Source of the DNA: Rebecca billardiae RCC1528 | Taxonomy: Eukaryota > Haptophyta | DNA length: 64,000 nt | Reading direction: 5' to 3' | Assembly: GCA_965240325.2 (NCBI GenBank) | Contig: OZ251234.1 | Location: forward strand, 1,240,001 to 1,304,000 | Notes under the pieces: model-generated | Database searches by the model: none | Told to the model about the DNA's origin: nothing | What the model saw: the letters and a program-made list of their open reading frames with translations, nothing else | Part shown: positions 31,563 through 42,254 of the stretch, piece after piece | How positions within the stretch are numbered: the first letter of the stretch is position 1 | Layout of the letters: each line of letters opens with the position of its first letter | Position numbers and translations under genes: made by a program

Positions 31563-32888
31563 ATGGCAGATGTGGGCGGGCGCAAGTTCGCGCAGCTCGC
31601 CACCGACGAGCGTGAGGCGGCCGCCGATGCGGCCGCGGTGCACTCGTCGGTGCGCCGCCGACTCATCGGCGTCGCGTGCGCCGTGGCCAGCGCAGCGTGC
31701 TTCGCGATGCACGGCTGCGTGGTGCGCGTCGTGTCTGATGCTGGATTCAGCACGCTGCAGGTGTGCTTTGCCGTTGGCTGCATGCGCACCGCGCTGGCCT
31801 GCGTCGCGATCCCCGCGCGGCGGCGCTGGCGGCGGGCCGTCTGCTGCAAGCATGCCACACCCTCGTTCATCGCGCTCGTGGTCTTCCGCCAACTCGTCGG
31901 CTGCGCGACGCTCGTGTGCATCATCACCGCGTTTGCGACGATCCCGCTCGGCGAGGCGACCTCCATGGTGTTCACGGCGCCCGTGTGGACGACCCTGCTC
32001 GCGTGGGCGTGGCTGGGCGAGCCGGTCACGCGCTTCAACCTCCTTGCGGCGATCGGCGCGTGCGTCGGCGTCGCGCTCGTCGCGACCGCCGGGGAGGCAC
32101 CGGGCGCGGCGAGCGGCGCGGCGCGCGAGCCTCGCACGCAGATCATCGGCTCCGCGCTCGCGCTGCTCGGCGCCTTCCTCCTCGCGCTCGTGACGACGGC
32201 GACGCGATGTATCGGCGATCGTCTGCCCGCTGTCGTGCTCATCTTCTACTACGGCCTCGCCCTCGCCCTGATGGCCTGCGTGTGGAGCGCGGTGCGCGCC
32301 GAGCCGATCCTCGGCTCGGCCAACATCGAGCCGCGCTGGTGGGCGCTGCTGCTGCTTGGCGCGGCGCTCTCGTTCGTGGCGCAGCTGCTGGTGACGATGG
32401 CGCTGCAGCGCGTGGAGGCCGGGCCGATCAACGTGTGCTCCACGCTCGAGATCGTCTTCTCGTTCGCCTTCCAGGCCACGCTGCTCGCGACGCACATTGA
32501 GATGCGCGCCGTGCTCGGCGCACTCGTCATCTTTGCGGCCTCCGCGCTCGTCGGCGCACAGCGCGTTCGCGCGGACCGCGTGGCTGCCGCGCGCCCGCGC
32601 GCGCCCAGCGGGCTGGCTGCCGCGCCTGCCGCGATGGGTTCGGCTGATGCGCCACTCGGGCCGTCCGGCGTGCCGCCGCCGCTCCCGCCGGTCGCCCACG
32701 GCATGGAATCGACACCCAGCGCCGCCAGCCTTTCGGCGGCTGGTCCCAGCGTGCGGGTGAGCCTAGCATCCGCGTCGTACGTCGCACGACCAATCGACAT
32801 CGAGGCCGACAACGGGCCCGCCGCTCGCGCGGCATCGCACGCAGTCGCCGAGCTCGACATTGCTCTACCCCAGCGAGCTGATGATTAG
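31563..32888 (+). CDS. EamA/DMT-family transporter
   Basis: The protein is 441 aa with about ten hydrophobic helices in two EamA halves. The first half has the hallmark GEATSMVFTAPVWTTLLAW followed by LGEPVTRFNLLAAIG; the second has VEAGPINVCSTLEIVFSF. Drug/metabolite transporters of this kind move small metabolites or nucleotide sugars, and no substrate motif is decisive. The N-terminal 35 residues are cytosolic and the C-terminal 110 are Pro/Ala/Ser-rich and probably disordered. It is intronless. ATG 31563 was chosen because the frame upstream of it overlaps the start of the divergent START-like gene. Confidence 0.82.
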   Translation: MADVGGRKFAQLATDEREAAADAAAVHSSVRRRLIGVACAVASAACFAMHGCVVRVVSDAGFSTLQVCFAVGCMRTALACVAIPARRRWRRAVCCKHATPSFIALVVFRQLVGCATLVCIITAFATIPLGEATSMVFTAPVWTTLLAWAWLGEPVTRFNLLAAIGACVGVALVATAGEAPGAASGAAREPRTQIIGSALALLGAFLLALVTTATRCIGDRLPAVVLIFYYGLALALMACVWSAVRAEPILGSANIEPRWWALLLLGAALSFVAQLLVTMALQRVEAGPINVCSTLEIVFSFAFQATLLATHIEMRAVLGALVIFAASALVGAQRVRADRVAAARPRAPSGLAAAPAAMGSADAPLGPSGVPPPLPPVAHGMESTPSAASLSAAGPSVRVSLASASYVARPIDIEADNGPAARAASHAVAELDIALPQRADD

Positions 32889-33679
32889 CTCAGTCTGCGT
32901 GCTGAATCTGCTCAGAGAGTCAGAGGCGCAGCCGGCGGCCTGGCGCGGTGCGGCTCGCTGCGGCAGCGGTCTGCACTCTGCAGCCGCAGCGCGGCACGCC
33001 CGTGCCTCTGGACGGGCATATTGAGCAGTGGCGAGGTCCCCAAGTCGCGTGCCGTGGTCCGAGAGAAGGCTGTTACTAGCCTGATCCCCTCGCTAGCCTT
33101 GTCGGTCGATGATCGCCCCGGCGCTGTTGACAGGCTGCACGCGCATGCATGCCAAACGCCTGGCGCACGGCCCGGAACCGCGGTGTCCAGGACGGCGGTC
33201 GCACGACTACCGTGCAGATAACCTTGCTCGTCAGACTCACGACTTGTGGGGTCAGACAGAACGTTGCTAGGCATGCACCGTCGCGTGGCATGCCCCAGAG
33301 GTCAGCATGACCGTCAGAACGGTGATCCTGGCAGCTACTTGCCCATCCTTTCCATGCACAGCCTCACCGGCACGCCGGTCGTACGGGGACGTGGACGTGG
33401 ACGTGAGAGTTGTCGAAAAGTCGGAAGGGAAGCTGTCACTCATGCCCACGTGCTCGTACGGCGACGCCGACCGGCGTGTGGCATGGCCCCCGGTCCCGGG
33501 CGTGACACGCGCCTTGCATCGCGGTGGGACGGGCATTCATGCCCGCCATGGCTTCATGGCTTCCCAGTTCCGAAGTGGGAAGACCTCCACCCCGACCGGA
33601 CTGCTCTGCTGATCTCCAGATCGAGACGCGCCACCCGCCGTGCTCCAGACGCGCGCGACGTTGGACCCGCGGCCCGCGC
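32889..33679. other. Intergenic, about 0.8 kb
   Basis: No gene is seen. It includes GGACGTGGACGTGGACGTG near 33391, a GGACGT hexamer repeated almost three times. It should contain the promoter of the CacyBP/SIP gene. Confidence 0.5.
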
Positions 33680-34408
33680 ATGGCGCTCGAGCGTGCGGAC
33701 GTGGATGAGCTGCAGGCATGCCTGCAGCGCGCGAAGCAGCCGCGCGTCATCGCGCACCTGCAGCAGCTGCTTGACGAGTGGCGCGCCGAGCTCTTGGAGC
33801 ACGCCGAGCCACAGCAAGGCAACGCGGACGCGCCGCGCCCGGCCGCGCAAGCGCCGCCACCAGCGCCGGTGAAACTCGAAGGCGTGCCCCTGCCCTCGGC
33901 GCCGGCGCTCGAATTCCAGCCGATCACGAGCTTCTCGTGGGACCAGGGCTCGTACGGCAGCGAGTGGGTCAACGTGTACATCACCTCCGGCGTCGATGGC
34001 GTCACGTCAGACATGGTGCAGTGCAAGTTTGACAAGGCGTCGTTCGACCTGCAGGTGCGCGGGTTGGACGGCAAGAACTTGCGCCTCTTGAAGGACAACC
34101 TGGACAAAGACATCGTGCCCGCGGAATCCAAGGCGGTCGTGAAGAAAAACCGGATCGTCGTCAAGCTCAGGAAGGTCCGCGGTGAGTTTGGGCCCGACCA
34201 CTGGGTTGACCTCACCTCCAAGCGGCCTCGCGCAGAGAAGGAGGCGGCGAGCACTGACCCAGCGAGCAGCATCATGGACATGATGAAGCAGCTGTACGAA
34301 GACGGCGACGACGACATGCGCAAAACCATCGGCGAGGCCATGGAGAAGTCGCGCAGGGAGAATCTCATGGGTCTAGCCGGAGGTGGCGGTGGTGACGAGG
34401 ACTGGTGA
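33680..34408 (+). CDS. CACYBP: Calcyclin-binding/SIAH-interacting protein (CacyBP/SIP)
   Basis: The protein is 242 aa, close to the animal length (228). Its order matches the family. An N-terminal helical hairpin (ADVDELQACLQRAKQPRVIAHLQQLL) is the SIAH-interacting domain. A Pro-rich linker follows, then a CS domain at about 75-175 (SFSWDQGSYGSEWVNVYI through KKNRIVVKLRKV). Last comes an SGS-type tail (DPASSIMDMMKQLYEDGDDDMRKTIGEAMEKSR). In animals it bridges SIAH E3 ligases and SKP1 to promote protein ubiquitination and binds Hsp90-type partners. It is single-exon. The SKP1 link fits with the F-box-like RCC1 array in this window, but no functional tie is shown. Confidence 0.92.
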   Translation: MALERADVDELQACLQRAKQPRVIAHLQQLLDEWRAELLEHAEPQQGNADAPRPAAQAPPPAPVKLEGVPLPSAPALEFQPITSFSWDQGSYGSEWVNVYITSGVDGVTSDMVQCKFDKASFDLQVRGLDGKNLRLLKDNLDKDIVPAESKAVVKKNRIVVKLRKVRGEFGPDHWVDLTSKRPRAEKEAASTDPASSIMDMMKQLYEDGDDDMRKTIGEAMEKSRRENLMGLAGGGGGDEDW

Positions 34409-34705
34409 AGCGATCTGTGTGATGCTTCGGCCAGCGATGCGCGTGCCGCGCGAGATACTTGGTCAGCAAGCTTGCGAGCGAGCGGATGACCACATGCACC
34501 AACGCTGAGTCCATGAACGCGTCGTGGCTGAGTAGCTTGGTAGAACTGCTTGCTCTGTGCTCGTCCATCTGAATCTTATGCGCACGGCCGGACAGTTGTC
34601 AGATTCACTCATCACTGATGTCTGATTGTGCACGACTGATGACTCGACAGACTGATGAGTTACTGATCAGAGTCGTCTGCCCGCCCCCGGTCTAGTAATA
34701 TATAT
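34409..34705. other. Intergenic before element A
   Basis: No gene is seen. It has scattered short ACTGATGA/TGACTC-like motifs between about 34600 and 34680. Confidence 0.4.
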
Positions 34706-36770
34706 GACCGCGTTCCGCGGTCTTTTTCCGTAGAACGAACGTAGTTCGGGGCCCGCGGCGCACCCTCCGTCGGCTGCTGTCTCAGTCTGACATGTGTAAC
34801 AGTTCGCCTGAGCTGCCACCGCCAACTCAGTCACTGCCGCCCACCGGGCCGGCGGGCCGAGGACTGTCGCCGCGGGTCCGCGGGCCGCCGCGGGGACTAG
34901 CGGCCGGCGCGCGCGCGCAGGCAGGGCGAGAGGCGCTGGCGCGGCGCGAGCCGGCGCGTGCGCGCGAGCGGGCGCACCTGCTTGAGGTACTCGCCCTGCG
35001 CCATGCGCTCGACGACGGGCCGCTGGTCGCTCGTGCCGGCAGAGCGAGAGCGCGCGCCACTGCTGGCCCCGGCCTGCCGGCTGCGCAGCCTCGCACCGAG
35101 ACCGACCGAGCGGAGCTCGGGGCGGTGGAACGAGGCGAGCGGCGCGTCGCGCCTGCCGCCGCGCGTGCGCGCCTGCTCCACCGCGCCGCCGTGCTCGCCC
35201 GCCGCCTCCTCCGCCGCGTCGGCCTCGAAGACGGCGGCTGCCAGCGGCAGGCTGAGCCGCGCGCCGGCTCACTCACACTGTGAGTCACACCCGCGGTCGC
35301 CTCGACGGCCAACTATCCACAGCTGCTCGAGCTGCTGGAGGGCGCCGCGACGATGGCGGCGCGGGCGCCCAGCGCGTCCGTTGCCGCGTCGCTCAGCTCG
35401 TCGAGCTCGGCGCCGCACTTCGCCAGCTTGGCGCCTAGCGCCTCCGCGTGTCACGTGCTCGTGCACGTCAGCCTGCTGATACGCCGCCGCCCATCGGCAC
35501 TTCTGGCATCTGCGCGCGCAGCTGCTGCAGCTCGACGGCGGAGTCGTCGCGGCTGGCGGCGAGGGTGCGCACCGCGTCGATTGCCGAGGCCTGCAGCCCG
35601 GTGATCGCCGCGTCGACGCGCGCGGCGATTTCCCCACGCAGCCTCCTCGCGCCACGTGGCCGCCGCTCGCGTGGCAGGCAGCTGGGCGCCGCTGCGCGAC
35701 CCGGAACCGGCGCGCGTTTCACTGATGCTCCTGCTCGTCCTCACGCTGCTGCACCTCCGCGCCGCCGTCGACCGAGTTGAGGAGGAGCTCGCGCTCGGCG
35801 TCGAGGCGCGAGCTCGCGTGCTCGAGCTCGCCCTTCAGCCGCGCGAGCTCCGGGCGCATCCGGCTCATCAGCTCTGCCGCGCTGCCCGCTCGCTCGCAGC
35901 GGCGCGCTCTGCTCCGGGCCGCCGTCGACTGAGTTGAGGAGGAGCTCGGGCTCGGCGTCGAGGCGCGAGCTCGCGTGCTCGAGCTCGCCCTTCAGCCGCG
36001 CGAGCTCCGGGCGCATCCGGCTCATCAGCTCTGCCGCGCCGCTCGCTCGGCGGCGGCGGGCGGCGCGCTCTGCTCCGGTCGGCGAGCGACGAGCTCGCGT
36101 GCTCCGGACTCGGCTCGCCCTTGCGCGCTGCTCCTCGAGTGACGAACGCGCCCGCGGGCAGGTTGTTGCCCGTCGCCCCCGCCGCGATCTCGCCGCCCCC
36201 GCCGCGATCTCGTCGCGCATGTGTCCGTGGCGCGCGCCTGCGAGGTGACAGGCGGGCCGCGAGCTCAGCCTCGGGGAGAGCGGAGCGAGGAGAGGGCGAG
36301 ACGCGCGGCCTGCGAGGCGACAGGCGCGCTCGGGGAGAGCATTTTACCATTCACATTTACAAGTGATCAAGTTTCCCGTGCGCCTGCGAGGCGACAGGCG
36401 CGCTCGGGGAGAGCATTTTACTATTCACATTTACAAGTGATCAAGTTTCCCGAGCCCTTGCCTTGCCGTTTTTATCGGTTGGCGGTTGGCGGCAATCTCA
36501 TACTTAAAATCGCGCTCGTAACGAACCGTTACACTAATGTCACGTCCAGCTGACGTCCAGATCGCACTTTACTTAAGGGAATCAGCTGGACGCGCTTATT
36601 TTCGGCCTAATAGACCTCTCTATGCGATCTCAAAAACTCGGAACTCGGTCTCCGCCAGCCCTAAAAATCGCCCCCCGTCCCTTTTTTCTTGATCAAAGAT
36701 CTTTTTGAAACGTGGTTCGGGCCCGCTGGTGCGGGCTCCACGCTGCGCGCTCCGCCCTGCACCGCGGGCC
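34706..36770 (-). repeat. Dispersed element copy A (inverted relative to copy B)
   Basis: Read on minus, it starts GGCCCGCGGTGCAGGG at 36770 and ends with the hairpin GACCGCGGAACGCGGTC at 34706. Both ends and several internal blocks match 52465-54035 in the opposite orientation. It contains broken coding-like pieces: a coiled-coil stretch (ARLKGELEHASSRLDAE) duplicated in tandem at about 35755-36050, and another helix (LRGEIAARVDAAITGLQAS) near 35680. Frames are interrupted and no transposase or polymerase domain is seen. It may be a non-autonomous transposon that captured a coiled-coil gene, or a decayed gene family. Confidence 0.6.
35755..36050. repeat. Tandem duplication inside element A
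   Basis: A segment of about 170 bp, including GAGGAGGAGCTCG and the run GCTCGAGCTCGCCC, occurs twice in a row. Copy B of the element has it once, so this is a duplication private to copy A. Confidence 0.6.
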
Positions 36771-37118
36771 ATTATAAATAAACAAATTTGACGCCATGGC
36801 CGGTTGTATATAGCAGCTTTACTACACTACGACTACAGTTTACTATAAGAATAAGAGACGCACATAGCTCAGGCAGGCGAGATTGACGATTCTGTAAAGT
36901 AAAAGCTATAGTTACGGCGGCTAGGAAAAAATGGCGGCTTTGATTAGGGGCGGAATAAAACGATGCGGGTCGTATATTGTATGCCGATCATGGCGTGTCA
37001 GGCCGACTGGCCATCTGCTTATAGATGAACCGACCCTGCACGGGCTGCTCCTCGACTTGCAGGATGGCTGGCGTCATCGACTGTGCACAGTATCAGTATG
37101 ACCAGGGTTAAGTGCACG
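36771..37118. other. AT-richer flank of element A
   Basis: No gene is seen. A roughly 35-bp segment at 36837-36871 matches 22231-22266 in reverse orientation. Confidence 0.4.
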
Positions 37119-37545
37119 TTAGCCCTGCGGAACTGGATCACGGCAAGCCGACGTTACTCCACAGACGACGGACGCCCTGCGCGCAAAGCGCCCATGTGGC
37201 ATGTACTCCTGGATCGTCGTAGGCCGTGAGAGCACACGATACTCGTCAATGTCTATACTGAGGACCCGATCGAGGCGACTCTTGGTGAAGACATGCTTGG
37301 TCAATGACAATGTGCTGTGCCGGAGCAGGTTGTCGCCATCGTTGTATGGCGCCGGGATGATAAGCAGCTTGCCCGAAGGGTGCGGCGCATACGTGATGCC
37401 CATCCTATCGTCAGCTGCGTCCGACTAGATCGCCACGACGCGCGGTCGAAGCCGATGAGGCCGAGAAGTACCAGTCGACGAACGTGTGCTGCAAGAATGG
37501 CGTGTCGTAGTGCAGCCGCGTGAAGACCGTGAACCGCTCTTGCGC
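37119..37545 (-). pseudogene. Glycosyltransferase-like remnant (GT92/GT2 type)
   Basis: Read on minus, three frames in succession give pieces of one protein: FTRLHYDTPFLQHTFVDWYF, then GFDR and VVAI, then DDRMGITYAPHPSGK and onward to RVLSIDIDEYRVL. The DIDEY motif sits where metal-binding acidic residues lie in GT-A glycosyltransferases of the GT92/GT2-4 type. At least two frame changes and one stop codon (TAG after VVAI) break the gene near 37425-37470, and both ends of a normal enzyme are missing. It would have transferred a sugar in the secretory pathway. It is probably dead; an intron-rich functional gene is less likely because no GT-AG pair fits. Confidence 0.5.
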
Positions 37546-37812
37546 CCCCCCGGGCCCCCGCTGATAGGGCGACGATGGATGTCCATAATAATAATGTCGT
37601 CGCCCCGAACATTTGCCGCTCTCCTAGGAGCGCTGCAACTGCTGGTGCCCTCGCGGTCGCCCCCGATCCGCCTCCCGATATACTCCACGGTGGTATATAA
37701 TATTACTTTTTTACTACCGTGATGTATACCAATAATAATATATAGATATATATATCTATATATTGACGACGATTGAACGGCACGGTAGCTCAATGGCGGA
37801 CCTGCCTCATAG

Positions 37813-40800
37813 TCATAGAGGCACCCGCGGCGCCAATAAATCATTCGCCACCGCTCGCTCCACGTCGTCGTTGACCCTGATCTCGACGGGCGTCCGTGTC
37901 GCCGGTGCCGCCTCCATCTCCGACTCGGGCGAGGAGCCCCGCCGGGAGCGCTCGACCTCAGTCTCCCTCTGCACCGCCGGGAGGAGCGCGCGCACCTCGG
38001 TGTTCACGCGCGCCGGGCCGGCGAGACTGATGGCGTGGGCGATCGCCTTCCGCTCAATCACGGCGCCATCCGCGGCGTCGAGGGTGGCTGGCTGGTTGGC
38101 CGCGGCGTAGGCGATGTGGAACGCGTCCACTGCCGCGATCGCCGCGCTGCGCTCACTGTCGGTCTCGCCGACGACGGCCACCTCGATGTCAGCGAGCGCG
38201 GCGCCGCTCGCGCGCCACGCGAGCAGCCGGCCGACAAACGGAAGCTGCTCGAGCAGCGAGGGCGACACGAGGCAGAGCAGCTTGCGGGAGCGGCAGAGAG
38301 CCACCACCTCGTGGGCGAGGAGCTGCTGCCGCCGGAGGTAGGGGTCCGCGCAGAGCACGTCGATCCACACGCGCGGCCAGGCGCCGTGCTCGGCCCTGTG
38401 CGCGCGCGCCCAGCGCTGCAGCGCGGCCGTGCGCAGCTGGGCCGGGTCGGTTGGGGAGTGCAGCACGTAGTAATCGATCTTCTCCGGATTGAGCAGCCGC
38501 GAGTCAGTTACGTCGACCGGCGTCGTCGAGAGCAGGATCGAGCGACCGGAGCCGCCGCTCGACCCCGTTCTGCTGTAGCCGGGTTTCGGGCTCGCGAGCA
38601 TGATGGACGGGAGGCGGGAGACGCGCGCCGCGCGTGCTTTGGGCGTGCTCTGAGGGCTGACAAAGCTGCCCTCGCTGCGCTGCAAGCGCAACGGCTGCGG
38701 GCCCGAGTGCTCGGCGGCCGCGGGCTTCGCCAGGTTGCGCAGCGTCTCCTCGTCGAGCTTGACGGAGCGGAGCGAGCGGAGGGCTTCGGGGACGAGGCGC
38801 CACGGCTCGACCATTTCGCCCGTGCCGTAGCCGACGAGCGGCGCGAGCGCGCACACCAGCTGCCGCTTCTCGCCAGAGGCGGCGCGGTCGATGAGCGCGC
38901 ACACGGACGCCCGCACGGGCGGCAGCAGGAGCACCATCCCCAGCCAGAGCGTGAGGTTCGCCGTGATGATCATGAGCGGCACAAAGTGCGGCGAGTACGG
39001 CACCCCACTCGTGCCCTCGTGGCCGCAGCGCCACGAGATGAGCGCGACGTACGGCACGCCGAGGCTGGCGGTCAGCGCGCACGACCACAGCCAGAGCGCG
39101 TGCAGCCGCATGTCCTGCGCGACCATCGGCGACACGTCGCGCGTGCGCCACCACTCGCACGCCAGCAGAGCGTTGGAGATGAGCACGGACAGCGCGCCGA
39201 GGACGACCCACGCCGGGCTGACCACGCTCATGACCGGCGGCGGCCGGATATAGCAGAACATGTAGGCCTTGGGCTCGTGCGCGAGCTGCGACACCGCGGC
39301 CTTGAGGAGGATCGCGGCGAAGCCGAACATGTTGATGGCGCCGATGGTCGCCATGAGCGTGGTGGCGCGCATGTGCGACGCGATGGGCTGCAGCGCGAGC
39401 AGGCCGAGCACCCACGAGTTGAGGATCGCCGCCGCCGCGACGATGCCGACGGCGTGCATCCGCTCGTACGCGCGCACGTCCGACAGGCCCGGCTGCGGCT
39501 CAAACGAGATCCAGCTGTAGACGGCCATGCCCGCCGCGCACAGCGTGATGCAGATGGTCGCAGCAACGCGCGTGACGCGCTGCAGCCGCGTGCGCGTTGC
39601 GCTCAGCGAGCAGTCGAGCAGCTCGATGATCTCCGCGCTCGAGAGGAAGTTATTCCCGCCTGGATCGCGCCGCTTGGCCTTCGGCGAGGCCGAGCCCTCG
39701 ACCACCTCTGGGGCCACGCGCGCACCGGACGCCAGCTTGTGCATCGAGCCGGCGCGCGACGAGGACGTCGAGTCGTGCCCGCTGTCCTCCGCCAGGGCGC
39801 TCTCGGTCGACGACGTGCGCTGCAGCGCGCCGCGCAGCTCGTGATGATCGGCCAAGCGCGCATGCGCGATCCGGCGGTTGACCTGCGGCGTGAGCGGCGC
39901 GCTGCTGAGCACCACGTCATGGTACACGTTGCGCAGCAGCTGCCCGACGTGCGTCACGTCGAGCGCGTGCTCGGGCGCCAGCAGGAGCATGTGCTCGGCC
40001 TCGGGCGCCGAGGGCGAGAGCCGCGCGTCGGCGCGGCCGCAGCGCGCGACGGCGTCCGCCGGCTTGCCCGGCAGCACGCTCATCAGCGCGACGACGTCGT
40101 ACGGCTTGACGAAGCCGTTGAGGTACGAGATGATCTCGTCGCTCTCGTCGAGATCGCCGAGATCGCGCAGCTCAAAGCCGTCGCGGTCGATGCCGCAGAA
40201 CGTCTCGAAGAACCACTGCTTCGTGCAGCGCGCGGGCAGGTGGCCCGCGCAGAGCTTCACCCACAGGCCCGCCAGTCCGAGGAACTGTGCGTTCGCGAGG
40301 TAGGCCATCACCGGCGACCGCGTGCGCTCGGCGAACGATCGCGCGAGCTGCATCGGCAGCAGCGGCACCGCGTGCCGCGAGACGGCAGTGAGCGGCAGCC
40401 CCTTGTGAAAGCAAAAGTCGTACACGGCCGTGGCGGCCTCGCGGTCGAACTCGTTATTCACGCTCGTGTCAGGCACCCAGCGCTGCGCCGCCTCGTCAAA
40501 CTCGAGCCCGGCCTGCACCGCGACGCGCATCACCTTGGCCAGCACGAGATCGGGCTCGCGCGCGAGCAGGTCCGCCACATCGCGGAGGCCTGCGATGCAG
40601 ACGATCGCGACCGCCTTTGCCCGGGCCGACTGGAGCACGCGGATGAACGACGTGTGCGCGCAGGTCTCGAGACGCGAGTCATCCACGTTCTCAAACCCCT
40701 TGAGCGCGTACTCGTGCGCGACGGGCTCGTAAGGCTTGCCCTCGCTGCCAATCGCGACCGGCACCGCGCGCACGTCGATCGCATCCAGCAGGCAGCGTGC

Positions 40801-41172
40801 CAGCCTCGCGCGGTTTCTGGCCTGATGCCCACCGTTCGTAACAACGAGCCGCAGATCGATATCGCCGCGCTTGTGCAGCGTCCCCGCGATCAGAATCGCC
40901 TGCGACCAAAAAAAAGGGCGCGAGGAGGCGGCGCGCGTGCGTCAGCGCTCGCGCGAGGGAAGCTGGGGCATGAGAAGATGGGCGTCGGCACGCACCTTCA
41001 CATCGTCAGGATCAGGTCCAGGATCAGTGACCAGAACGATCTGTCGCGCGCGCCCCGCGCCTCGGCTGGGCATGGGAGCGGGCGCACAGGGCGTAGGGCG
41101 CGGGTGGGCTGCTCGAGATGCTGCGTTTGCTCCGAGAGAAGATGCGTCGTCGTATCGTTGACGATGCCCCAT
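37813..41172 (-). CDS. Nucleoside-hydrolase-like multi-TM protein, paralogue 1
   Basis: Exons 40996-41172 and 37813-40899 flank a 96-bp intron (GTGCGTG...CGCAG), giving 1,087 aa. The N-terminus resembles inosine/uridine-preferring nucleoside hydrolases: an Asp cluster at D50, D54, D56 and D57 (VTDPGPDPDDVK), VVTNGG, an NNEFD motif at 207-211, and PYDVVAL at 325-331, where the family has a Ca2+-binding Asp. Six or seven TM helices follow at about 505-780. The C-terminal 200 residues contain a block (YYVLHSPT, then RVWIDVLCAD, then LLCLVSPSLLE) resembling TIR/HET-like or 'W-D-x-x-C' signalling modules of protists. It may hydrolyse nucleosides or NAD-like ligands at a membrane; this is inference. 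Paralogue 2 lies at 54370-57897. Confidence 0.72.
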
Positions 41173-42254
41173 ATGTGAGTGACCAGTTTCTGATGACTGG
41201 GTAATGAGCGCAGAGGTCGTCAAGGGAGTTGAGAGTGCGATTGCCGCCGGCCCACAACGTACGTGTGCTGTGAACTGATAGTAAAGTGTGTGTGGAATCT
41301 TGATCCCGTGCTGTGCATCCACTGATGCCCCTGTTTGGTGCACCTCGCCCGTACCGGCGTACCCGCGGTCATGTACTTTACGATATCATGCAACGGAGAT
41401 GCGGTACGTAGCCGTATTCATTTGCTGGTATCATCATCCATATACAGGTGGCGGGTCGTAAGGGCAAAGCCACTAGATAAGGGCCGATGACCACATCATA
41501 CCATAGGATAACGGTCGAGTTTGAAACGGCACCCATCAACCCAGTTATAATAGATAGGCGAAAAAAGATCCGCTACTGACTCATCAGCATGTCCCGCCAT
41601 CCGTCAACCGTGAGCCGATGCGTCGCCGCTGAGTGTCTTGGACTGCTCGCGAATGCTCCTAAGGGTGTCACTGCACTCCGGGCGCGACGTCATCTCATCG
41701 CTTGCGCGCGGAAGACACCCGACGACGACGGCACCTGTGGCAGGCCGCGGTTGAGTGCACTCGTTCGCTCGGTCCGCCCGGGCGGTCCGGTGGCATTCTT
41801 GCGGCCACGGCGGCTCCGTGGGTAGTCACTGCTCTCCGCGTTCCCCTCCCCGCGCCCGCATCCGAGTATCCGACCACGCCGCGCCCGCCAACGCGCGCGC
41901 CTCGAGATGAGCACCCGCCATTATACCACTACCAGTCTGCGGCCGCGGGCTCTTACTGAGTTACAGGCTGCGGAGCGGTCTACTGCCGGCGGCCCTGACT
42001 GTCTGACTGATCACTGAAGCGGGTCGGGGTCCGGCGCGCGCGGACCGCCGCCTGCGGAGTGCGCGGGACCTCGCTCTAGTTCGTCAGCACGAGCTAACCG
42101 GGACTCGACACTTGTTTTATGCCCCCCCCCCCCCCGTAGATTATTTAGCGTAGATATGTACAGTAGTAGCGACGGGCGTTCATCTGCAAGGGTGTGCATC
42201 CCACCCAACGGCAAGGGCGGGCAAGGCCACCCTGGTACCGAGTATGACAAATTG
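41173..42254. other. Intergenic, about 1.1 kb
   Basis: No gene is seen. It has a poly-C run at 42122-42136. The ATG-proximal part next to 41172 should be the promoter of the nucleoside-hydrolase-like gene. Confidence 0.5.

Noticed and set aside
37776-37840. tRNA-like segment (GGTAGCTCAATGGC then a TGCCTC/GAGGCA stem)
   Set aside because: The D-arm resemblance and one stem are present, but there is no T-arm (GGTTCRA) and no pairing acceptor ends, and the loop has 9 nt.
38035-41178. 1,047-aa plus-strand frame antisense to nucleoside-hydrolase-like paralogue 1
   Set aside because: It is Arg/His/Gly-rich with no domain. It arises because GC-biased third positions remove stop codons from the opposite strand. 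The minus strand carries recognisable motifs and a matching intron.
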